Positions 1-12,200 of a stretch of 64,000 nucleotides of DNA are shown here, piece after piece (position 1 is the first letter of the stretch; every line of letters begins with the position of its first letter). Both the position numbers and the translations under genes were made by a program. Source of the stretch: Metellina segmentata (Eukaryota > Arthropoda > Arachnida > Araneae > Tetragnathidae); the NCBI GenBank assembly GCA_947359465.1, contig OX375874.1, positions 92,226,172-92,290,171 of the forward strand, given 5' to 3'. The notes under the pieces were generated by a model. The model was not told the origin of the DNA. It searched no databases and saw only the letters and a program-made list of their open reading frames with translations.

Positions 1-88
1 TTAATTAAACTGTAAATGTCCAGCTATATTATTCACAGAGGATCCATTTTTCAAACTTATTGTGAAGTAGCTGTGCAAGAATACTTAC

Positions 89-257
89 ATTTGAGCTATA
101 GTGCCATTGGTACCTTTATAAGCACTTCTTAATAAACAACCTGTTTCAATGTTGTATAAATACTTATTTAAAAATTGAGCAGCATCCATGGCATATTGAG
201 CATATTTTGTCTCCTGCAGTACTTGTGCTGCTCTTGCAAAACCACTTATCATCAATC
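89..257 (-). CDS. SPATA20: SPATA20 exon, last one inside the window
   Basis: Continues the WNG block with [19 protein letters not shown] and [20 protein letters not shown] strong donor GTAAGT follows at 88-87, so at least one more exon lies beyond base 1. Bases 1-88 are intron. Confidence 0.9.
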
Positions 258-3200
258 CTAAAATAATTAAATATATTTAACTCTTGTATGGCATAAATAT
301 ATCAAAACCAATAGTTTGAGGTAATTATTATATTAAAAGCTTGAAACTGCATTTATAGTCAATAATAACAGCACTATAAGTGGTAAAGAGAGAACAATTT
401 TTTCGAGGAAGAGTCGAAAATTCACATTTTTTAATACTTGTAATCGTTAGTGTTAAAAAAGCCAATATCATAAATCAGCTTATTTCCTATCATGGTACTG
501 CAGGAAAATTTTTACAAATTCATAAAAGAAAAATAATTTTATTATTTGAACTCATTGTACTCTAGTCTTTAATATATTAACACACAGCTGTCAGCATTAA
601 TCTGAGTTCATAGCTTTGTTCAGAGTTCATAAAAACTTCCACGCACTAAAACTAGTTGTTCTGAATTTATTTTTCCTTTAAAAATTATATTGAAGTAAAC
701 TTTTCACAGAAAAGGTAATTGAATTTTTGTATTGACAATGCATATTAAAAACTCTCTTAATATAGTTGACTATCTAAATCTGCCATTTATCTTTTATCCA
801 CTTGCAATAAATATACATGAATATTTGTAATATATTTTGGGTTTGATAAAATCATTAAAATTACAATTTAAAAGTGAAAATATGGCATTGTGTAGTTAAT
901 TATTTTTGCTATGCCAAAATGTAGAACATCAGAAAGCAGTTTTAGCAATGCTATTCACAGTTTTGTAATAAGCTATTAGCTTATTTATTATAGAAACACT
1001 GAATATAATATCTGCTTTTGCTTTAAAAAATTAAAATGAAGATACTATTGCAAGCACAGGTGCTTAAAAATGAAATTATTTACCATTCCAAGATGTAACA
1101 AATTTATCATCCATATGAGGCTTCGGCCGTTTTAGCCGAACTTCATACAATATTTGCTTGGCTTTTGAAAAAGCCTCCTTGAAAGTTTTCAAATCAAGCT
1201 CAAGGCTTTTTGCACACTCTTCTTCAGTAGCTTTTGCAATCAAAACATTTTGCTCTTTTAATTCATGATGAGGATCCTGAAAGACACAATAAACAAATTT
1301 AATATTACAAGGGAAAATACAACTTCACTATAAATAAACCACAAAGACAAACATATATCTATTTCTGGAAAATATAAATACAAAAATTTAATAGGTTAAT
1401 AAAATAAAATATGAATACATTAAGAATGTTTTCTCAGAAATGGTTTTAAAATTTCAAAATCCAATTATATACAAAAGTAAACTACTCAAAATATTTCCAA
1501 TTCCTATGTTATTAAAATATATAAACTGAAGTGAAAAGAGAAACTGTTTGTAAAGAATTGTTATACTATTGTACTACACAGTTAGTTGTTAACGCTCTGA
1601 ATATAATTTTATGTCAAAAGATTAGATATGCACACATACAATCCAAGAACTAAATTATGCACTCTTTGATGCAACATAGAAATTATAAAACAGCACATTT
1701 CCATTTCCATGACGCGCAATACAAAAGTATCTGGAGTGCTGCTTTACCTCATGAATACGGTTTGGCATGGTTTTAAACCAACAAGTATTGATTCAGCAAG
1801 GCTAGTTTCACACATGATTTTGTGCATTCAGAAAAAAGTTTTTCCTCAGTAATGGAATACAAAAAGTAATTAGTCTTTACACATAATAATGCATACTCTA
1901 ATATGCAGTCTGCTTTTTAAGTTTAAAATTAACAAATAATTTCTCATTGTACAATGATCATCAAGTTGTTCACATGCAGAGAAAAGGTGAATTCTAAAAA
2001 TTCGAACTTTTGTGCAAGACAAATCAACACTTAATTATTTGGAATGTGAAGTTTCGAATTTTGTTTCAAGAGTGCTTTATTTTTATGTAATCAAAAAACA
2101 AAATATGGCTGGAAATTTCATTTTGTTATTACAGAATTTCCAGTAAGATAGCTTAGTTAAATTCTGAATGCAATTGAATTGTTAATACATTGTCTTAAGA
2201 CAATGAAGAGACGTTTGCATAATGGTTAGAGTTTAAACTTAAACTGCAGATAATTGCAATAACTGACTGCATTGTCTAAGGTCTTATGGAGCTGCTTTCA
2301 GTTTTAGCAGGTCTACTGAAGTTGTTTAGAGTCTTAAGGAAACTTTTTCAAAAGTAATGAAGCCAGCTAAGGGCTGTAACACACACTGCACATAAACCCC
2401 TTTAATTTAAATTTTTTTGTAAAGAACTTTGTAAGAAAACACTTTATTCATTATTTCTTGATTTTGGGTGAAAAAAGTATTAAAATGGAGTTTGCTTCGT
2501 ACTTGATAAGGATCAACATTTCCTTCTGGTTGTACATTAAAATATTTACAAAGTACATCAGCCAGAGTCAGTGTTGAGTTTGGCACACTCTCAGTCAAAT
2601 TTTGACGTATTTCTTCATCAGTCCAAACACAAAAAGCACCTTCTTTCTTTCTCTCAGTAGAAGACGATGGCAAAGAGTCTGCATCTTCAGCACTGTAAAA
2701 GCCGCCATTCTGTTAAAGACAATAAAAATAAATAAAAAATATTGAATATTAAACAATCTAAATTGAAATTTAGATTTTATAATATTAAATTCATTACTAA
2801 ATTCACACTAAATAGTTTCATTTCTGAATTGGACTAATTCTTGTACAATTCTAAGCAAACATTCCATGCAACATTAAAATGAAAATAATTAAAAATGTTC
2901 TCTTTGCTTTACCTGTTAAACAGAAACATATATACAAAACATAAATTTTAAACACTTTTTAAAGTGATAATAGATTTCATATTTTCTCACCACATCACGT
3001 AGATCTCTAGATACATAATCCAGAATGTCCCGAGCGACATCTCCATAAAAGTCATCTTTTGTTATTTGATAAGCATCTAAATATGCAACAACTAACTGGC
3101 CTTGATCATACAGCATTTTTTCAAAATGTGGAACATGCCAAAATTGATCAGTAGAATAACGATGAAAACCCTGAAACAGACCAAATAGCTTAAAATAATG

Positions 3201-6200
3201 CATATTCATAAATAATTCTCATTTAGGTCAGTAAATCATTTTCAGTTTCTTTATTTAATATATAAATATTTTAGTCCATCAAAATGACTAATTTGAAAGA
3301 AAAGGCTATATAAATCTAATTTCCTCCCATTATATGAGGAACTGATTCATATAATACAGACTCTAAAAAGTAAGAACATAAGATCTCGTGCAAAATAGCA
3401 ATGTTTATTCATTGAAATTTTCTTCAACTTTGGATTAACCAAATTGTGTAAAATGATTTAAGTAATATTTAGACACAAGAATTCTTATTTCTACATAATT
3501 TTCCTTCTATTTGTCTTTTTAAACATAAAACTAAAGTTCTTGCTATAATCAGAGGCTAATTTATAGTCTCAGCATAATTTTTATGATTTCACATCAATCT
3601 CATAGTTAAGTTAGACAAGAGTTCATAAATTTAAAAAATGTTAATTATCCTTAACCATTCCCCTTCCCACTGAGGGGAGTTCACTTCCACTCTGAACTTC
3701 TGTCCCACACAAACAAAAACTCAGATGTCCCTGAATACCTACGACAGCTGGCTCTCGAGGTTATTAATTGTATTCCTAGTGAAGACACTTTGATATATAC
3801 CGATGGCAGTAAAGACGAGTCAAATCACACCGTGAGCGGTATCTATATTGAGAATCTCTTTATTCGACTCTCCAGACGAAACCCAGATAACTGCTCGGTC
3901 TTTAGGAGCGAATTGATTGCCATCAAGGAGGGATTAAAGACCATCCTCCACTCCACAGACTCTAGCGATATATGGATTCTTACAGATAGCCGCAGCTCGA
4001 TCCAACATCTACAGGACTGGAGACGGGTTAATGACCCCGTAGGCATTCAGATCCTCAATAACCTTAAAATTATAACAAAGCGTAGGGAGGTTCACTTTCA
4101 GTGGATCCCCTCCCACGTCGACGTCCCTGGCAACGAAGTTGCGGATATCTTGGCAAAAAATGGCTGTTCTGCAACGGCAACTACAGACTATGTACTAACT
4201 TTTCAAGAGATTTTCTCCATGGCGAAAAATAGTGACCGGCAAGTTTGGCTCACCCCCCCTGCCCATCCCTGGTACGGTAGGAAAAGACCAGGAGGCATAT
4301 TGGATTTCGGCGAAGACAGACAGGATCAAACGGCTGTCTCGAGACTTATTAGTGGGCACCTAAGATGCATGACATTCGATTCTGGCCGCAGGGTCTTCCC
4401 AACGTGTACCAAGTGCCAACTGTTACCGGCTTCCCCCAAACATATCCTCGATTGCTTGGGACTCACTTTGGCGGATGTCCTTGATTGCCCACTTCTGGTG
4501 CTTGACTTTGCTAGAGTTCATGGTCTCATGGATTTGATGTAGCTGCTGCTATATCCTGAAGGATTAGACACAACAACAACAACCATTCCCCTTTTTGTCA
4601 GCCACAAAACAAATCAAATTTAAGCATTGTCAAGGGATATGCCAAAACAAGTAAAAATAAATTACTTTCAAGTGGAAGGAATTAGAAGAATCAAGTAAAA
4701 CATAAGTACCTTTGCAATATGATCATGAATTCCTCCCCTAGCCATCATTTTTAAAGTGTATAAAGCCATCTCTAATGATTCTTTCCCATCTTTGGAATCG
4801 GAATTTGTAGAATACATTCGAAATAGAAAATTAAAAATCACTGAAAGAAAATTAAAAAATGTAATACATAATAAACAATTTTATAACTTAGTGATAGTGC
4901 ATTAAACTAAAAATCAATGTTTATCAACGTCTACATTTTTCTCGTCTATAATGAGGAAGATCCAAACCTCTAATTTTTGCTGATAATAATTATGTCAATC
5001 AAAACATGTATTTACATGGAAAGATACATAATTTCCCACTTCCAGCAACTGCAAGGTGCTGAAATAAATTTAAACTAACTCAATGTAGGGAAAAGTTTAA
5101 AGCAAATACTGTTTCATCAAATAATAGATCTCAGAAAACTAGTTTACATCTATTGATTTTAGATTTTTAATGTTATTTTTTAACTTCTTATACTCAAACA
5201 AAATTTTAATTCAATGTGATCACAATAAGTTTTTATTTTATCCAAAATATTGTTGTTTTTCATATAATTGAAAATATGGTTTTCGCGACAAAAAACAGGC
5301 AATTTAGCTGATTATATTAAACATTCTCAAAAAAAGTTATAAAACACAATGCAACAATTCAAAATAATAACAATAATTTGAAATGACTGGCTTTATACAC
5401 AACACCTTCCAATTATTTTTTTTCATATTTAAGTTTATGCAGTTTTACAAATTTCAATATTCGTTGTGCAATTTTATATTTTTACAGACATTGTTGTGTT
5501 TTGAAAATAGGTTCTCCTATAGTCGGTTAACAAAGAAAAGTGTTTTGATGTCGACCTAAATTGGGAGATGAAAGGTCTAAAGGGTTTTCAACGTGCTACG
5601 ATTATATTCGGAAACTAATCCATCACGAAAGCTGTCAAATTTGAGCCTGACATCGCTCAGAAAACTTCAAATATCACAAAAACTAAATTGAGTTCAGGTC
5701 AACAATTTTGAGCATAGCTTTCTAACTGTATAGGCCATAGGAATATGTAAAAATAATTATTATTTTTCGATATTTTGGTCATTTTTAAGGTATTGTGATG
5801 CCTTAAAATTGTTCGTATGACATTTAGCAATAAATGACATTTTGAACTAAATGTTTAGGAAGGGAATGGATAGCCACAAATGTTGACCTAGATTTTGCAA
5901 CACTAAAAAAATATCTGACTTTTTTTTTCTCATTTTCGAGGATTTCTGCGACTTGGTCTGTAGATATAAAACAGTGGGAATGGAAAGTTTATTCTTCATA
6001 GTTTGGAATGTTTCACTATGAAACCATTGGAAAATCCGTTATAGTTGGCAACTTTAAAAACATATTAAAAATTTAAGATGCACAGAATACAAATTTTGAG
6101 AAAAACCATACAAATTTACGACATACACATATAATGCATTGTGGATACAAAGGGCAAACTTAACATTGGGTGAAAAAAATCCCCCCATACTTTGATTTGT

Positions 6201-9200
6201 CAGGACATTAATGAATAATGGTATCAACTTTTTGTTGGGTTCGCCCTTTTTAACTGTATAAAAGTAGAACTGACAGTAGCTCTTTTATCCTCTAAGAGCA
6301 GCAGACCTCAGCGTTTAAATGCATTTTTCTAGAAACAAGCATTTGTTGAGTTCGCCCTTTGTATCGGCAATGCCTCATACAGTGAATTCACGTTTTTACG
6401 AACTGCTACGTTGGTTCCGAACAGAATCCCATAGAAATAGTTAATTTCAACCTCCGATTTACGAATCAAAATTAAACATTCTCTTTTTTTACGAAATCGG
6501 TTTCCTCCTTTTCTTTTCATTGTCTTCCTTGCTGGAGGGGAATTAATTTGCTTCCACATTTTGGTTTTCCATTCCATGAATCAGGGCATCATCCATTGTT
6601 TCAAATGAAAATATAGAGGGATGTTTTAAAAAAGAGTAATTCTGAACCTGGAACTTGAAAAACGTTACGCGATTGATGTACTCGGTGCAATGCATCTGTC
6701 AATTAGTGCATGGAATGAAGTCTCAAAAGCAATGATTGCCAACTCATTTCAACACTCAGGGTTCATTAAAGATTCAGAACAAGAAATCCCCATGAGCGAT
6801 TACGATCTCTGTACAGATGAAGCCTTGATCCAGGAGAATTTCATCGAAGGGATCCTCAAGTCACTGAAAACCTAACACTTTCTGATTGTGGATGGGAATG
6901 TTCAAGCATGCACAGAGGAGATATCAGATAATGAAATCATCAATCAGTGTCTAATGGGAATGTCGAAGAACAATCTGATGAAGAAGAATGTCTAGAGGTC
7001 ATCCTAAGGCCAACTATTAAAGAAGTCACAGAATGGCTGTCAGGACTACATTGGTTCTTTGAAGCAGATGATCATTTGGAGATGCTTAACAGCATTGTGA
7101 CGAATTCTGTGATGCGGGCAAAAGCAAGCTCTCGGCAGAGAAGTTGAAATTAGCACAGCTTATGAACCCAGACTGCCAGAGTTAACGAGCTGACGGTGGG
7201 TTGAGGTACTTAGTTTCAACAGAGAGGAAGAGAAGTGTCTTTGTCGCAATTCTGACCAGAGGCATAAGTTCATTTCCGCCACTTCCACATAATCAGAGCA
7301 GACCGTGGAAACTTTGTGTTCATGCCGCCGTCCGCTAATGAAGCTACCGGCGAAAGGGGAAAATAAACCTCCAATGGGCAGCCCAATTTTGAACCAGCCA
7401 ACAGCGAGAGGACAAGTGTGTCAAATGAAACGGGGGGGGGGGGGGAGGACACCCTGGAACTTTGGGAGTCAAGAGAGACAGGAGAAAACTTTCGAGGGAA
7501 GAGGTCAACAGACCCGAGGGATCAAACTGATCCGGCTGAAGTGAAACCTGTTCACAGTTTCCGATACCCTGTTTTCTGGAGACGTGACGAGTCGCGACAG
7601 CTGTTCGTGGACTCAAAGAAATTGCCCAAACTGGGATTTCGTCTATCAGATGAGAGAAAAGCTCGAGCCTGAGCTGCTACTTTGCTGCCTTGCGTACACA
7701 TGTGCAAGAACTTTTGGAGAAGCTCACCCGAGCTAGAAACATTTACTCATCTGAGTTAAGTCTGGAGAAGGGCTCACCCGAACCGGACAGTCCTATTGGA
7801 GTCCCCAGGTCAAAGACAATTCACTATATTTGGCAAAGATCTATCACCTGGACTCTACCGGCCTGTATAAGCTACCTACCAAAATCCGTTACGGTTATTA
7901 TTTTTTGTAAATAAAAATATATTAATCGATACCACTGCGAACGATCTCATCTAGTAGACGATGCTTCTATCCCCAAGACATTACAGCATTAATTCAATGG
8001 AATCGGGTTTTACCGAAGTGCTATCATGAAGCAGATAAAAAAAACTGATTTTTTGAAATCGCTATTGATTAAAGAATAGTGCAAGTTGAAACTTTTGTTG
8101 TTTTTTTATAAATGCCATTCAAACTTTAAATTTTACAAACTTTTTTTGATCCACACAAGTTTGTAAAAATGCGAGTCCACTGCATAATCTTACAATTCAA
8201 ACTACATTTGAAAAACACGCAGACAAACCGTATATGTTGGAAGTTATGCAGTAACAGATAACAAATAAGGAAAATACCTGGTTGAGGAAATTTTGGTGCA
8301 CTACCAAATCCACCATATTCCTTATCATAAGTTTGTGACAATTCTTGTTGACAGCTTTTAATGCACTCAAGGCTAGGAGGAGCTTTTCCAGATTCAGAGA
8401 ATGCTTTCAAACTCATTGATTGTATGATTATTTCAAGTATTCTGCTACCTTGATCTAAAACTTTTTCTCTGTTCACTTGCCACTGCAAAAATGTATTGTA
8501 AAATAAAGGAATTGTGCACATAAATCAGATGGAAAAAAAAAAGAGTTTAAAATGTCAGATTATCGAACTAAGTATAAAACAGTACAGTACAAAGTCAAAA
8601 TCCGGAATCCTCTAAACCTCGACCAGCCTGGATTATTTGCAGTTTTTTTTTGTCAAAAAAAAACCCAAATCTAACTTCTTACCCACGTGTTTTTCTCACA
8701 ATAACCCGTCTGCAATACTAAAATAGCAGATATATAAATGGAAATAATATTTTTTAAAGGAACAAAAAATGTTTAATAGAATGCGAAAAATTTTACTGAC
8801 GAATCTAATTTTTCTGTGAGGTATTTACTTGGAACATGTCCATTATTTTATGTTGTTTCACCAATTTAGTCTAGGTCGAACTCCTTGTCCCTTAAAAATT
8901 GTAGGAACGATGAAGAGGTGGAAAGATAGAAAATACACCAGTTAGTAAAACGTCCGGATTTGGAACTTTGTCCTGCATATACAAAATTATATGCCTGTGA
9001 TATAAAACCATTTTCAGTGTTAGAAATTTTGTATTTCTAAGTGTGTAAATTGATTACCTGTTGTGCTATATGAGTCAAGATGGTTTTAAAACCAGGCTGC
9101 CCATAATATCTATCATCTGGAGGAAAATACGTGCCACCCAATATAGGTTTTAATTCAGGGGTCAACCAAACACTCATAGGCCATCCACCACCACCTGTGG

Positions 9201-12200
9201 TTGACTGAAATAAATATAATTTTAGTGTTTGTATATAGAAATGAAGTCCAATTTGAAACAATGTGCTGATATAAGATATTGAACAAATTTTTTACTAATG
9301 CAAAGAATAACAGACTTAAATATCGACAATCTTTGTTAAATGATGCAATTGCATCCATAAGTATGTCAGATTTCATATACCTCCTTCCCCCAGCAAATGA
9401 AAAGTGTACTTGACATCAGAGTCAAATTATTCTAATGTTATCTCTCCATTTAAATACAAAAATATATTGAAGTAGATTCTGTAAATTTTAATAAATAAAG
9501 GCAATAACAAGTAGGCAATAAACTTTACCACTTCATGAATTCTGATAATAAACATAAATTATTAATGCTATTGGAAAAATAAAGTAAAATTTTGAAATCA
9601 ACTGCATTGTTTTCGATTTTAGGTGGAATAATTAATTCATTGCCAAAAAATTTTTGGGAGTTCAAAAAATTCATATTGACAAGTGACTTTTTAATTTGAT
9701 TGTTTGATCAGATTTATATTGCTTGGAAGACAGTTCATACATCATGGAGCAAAGTATTTCAAATTTTCAATATTAGCAGATTTTATAAAAACTGACTAAA
9801 GAAAATGTTCAACTCCACTACTACATAGCCTTTCGTGATTAAAATGAAGAAAATTTTTTAATTATTTCATTGATCTTGCAGTCACTGATTCAACAATACT
9901 ATTACTTGATTTAAGCTTTATTTTGTTTCGTAACAAAGGGCGTTGGAAATGAAAAAGCTTTTTTTTAATAAATGTTTTAAAGTGTATACATACCTCACTC
10001 AATTCTAACTACTATCATTTTTTCTAATACTTCTAAACTATAAGGACATAAATTTCCGAAAATTTATTTCAAACTGAGTATTAATGAACATGTTCATCAA
10101 TGAGGATGTTTTTGGGACAAGTTCTAGTACTAAACAAAGATGAAAAATTAATAGTACAAATGTTCTCCCAAGAACAATCATGATTTCTCACACAAAAAGG
10201 AAATTTTATATGAAAACCATTACAATAAGAAAGATTACCTGTACAAATGTCATGTATACTTTATCAACATCGGGCCGTTCTTCTCTGTCCACCTTTATAT
10301 TGATAAAATGTTCATTCATCACCTGAGCAATTTCTTCATTTTCAAAAGATTCTCTTTCCATAACATGGCACCAATGGCAAGTTGAGTATCCAACTGAAAT
10401 ATTATTATTATTTTTTTGTTATTTTCATTACAAGAAACTTCTACAGTTTAAATTATTCCCAACAAGTTTCTTTGATAACAAGATTTCAGCAGGTTTTTAC
10501 ATAATATATAACAGAATAGCTCAGAGAAAGCTTCGTCATTTTCTACTTTTACTGGTAAAGGAATTAATATAGATTGCTGTTATGTAAAATATGTTCTTAC
10601 ATCATAATATAATATACCACTCCTCATATTTGCCAATTGTGTTTGTGGCTCCAACAAGACATTCAAGTCAGTTTTGAAAAGGCTATTGCAAGAGCAAGAA
10701 TTTGCAATTGCAGTGGATGGTTTTCCCATGTTATTATTGATATTCTAGTTTTACAGAACAATTAACTTAGAACAGGAATCAATTTAAAGATGTTGTTTAT
10801 GGAATTCATTTGTTTGTTCAAAATCATGACTTGACTGCCAACTCTTAAAAGCTAGACTACACATAGCTTTGTTCTTATGTGAAGTCATTAATACCAATTG
10901 ATATTTTGGCATAGTAAAAATGATTATTTTGTTAAAACTATGCTTTACATTCAATTTCAATCTTTTTATTTACATTATAATGCATTAGATTATTTAGTTT
11001 GTTTGATTTTACCAAAATTATTTCATTAAAGTCAAAGTTAAAGATTCGATTCTGATACAAGCAATACCGTGAATTCAAAAATTATAAATTATTAGTTAAT
11101 GAAAAATCAATTTTACAATAATGTATAATGAATGGTTGTTGGTATGCCTCAACATACATTGCATAATACTCATGGAATGCATAAATAACAGGAAAGCCTA
11201 TAAAACTGAAAAACAAATTATTTTATTAGTATGGGTGTTAAAAAAGAAACAAACAAATGTATACATTAGATATTAGCAAGAAAGTATTAATTAAAAACCA
11301 GTGCCCTTGTTCATTTGGGTTTTTCACAAGTTAAAATAAAATACACTTGGACATTTACTTTATAATTTTTAATATTTCAGCATTTTTACAAGAAAAATAA
11401 TATCTAAAAGCTTTGAATTTCTAACTAATTTTTACCTTTTTCTTTAATTTGTAACTAAAATAACTTTAAAAATCTTGAAGTACTGTTTTAATATGTTAAA
11501 AACCTGCTAGTTCATTTTTTAACTGTACAAAATTCTGATGTAGATATCTTTCTAATAACTAAAATTTTTTATACATTTTATGTGAAAACAAATTATTCTT
11601 TAAAATATGTGTAAAATTCAGATCCTGAGCCACAACATTCTTTTGACACAAAATAAAACTAAATTTATTCAAATTTCAACAAACCAGAAAGAAAGATCAT
11701 TTTATCCTCTTCAATGGCTTTTTCAAAAGCCTCAGCACCCCATGGATACCTAAAAAGAATTTTTTGAAAATGTAAAAAAGCTAAATAAGAACAAAAATAT
11801 GAGCGAAAAATAAAATATGCTGCGAAAAAGAGACTTGATAAATGTTGCTGAAAGGTAGAAGTAAAGTTTCATTGAACTAAATCTAAAGCAGAAACGCAAT
11901 CTAGTTCCCTTGTCACTTCTATCAGATATAGAGATAAAGTGATTAAGAAGGATTATCAGAATATTAGAGCTACGTTCAAAATAATGCTGATCACCATTTG
12001 CAGCTGGGATTATCTCTGACGAAGTAAAATTTATGACTTATGCAAGCATTTAGCTGTTCAATTGGAAGGACCCCAATAACTCATCCTTACTATAAACACT
12101 TGAAGGTAAAAACTGTTGACTCAAAAGACTGGAGGGAGAAAATAATACAAAACAACACATATTAACCCATTAATAGACTAAGCATTATATATAAAAAGTG

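Noticed and set aside
3843..4046. 67-codon minus-strand ORF
   Set aside because: Antisense to the RNase H domain of the LINE, which has all its catalytic residues.
7305..7672. Overlapping ORFs of 79-90 codons on both strands
   Set aside because: Open in several frames because of GC-rich sequence and the G run; no conserved motif.
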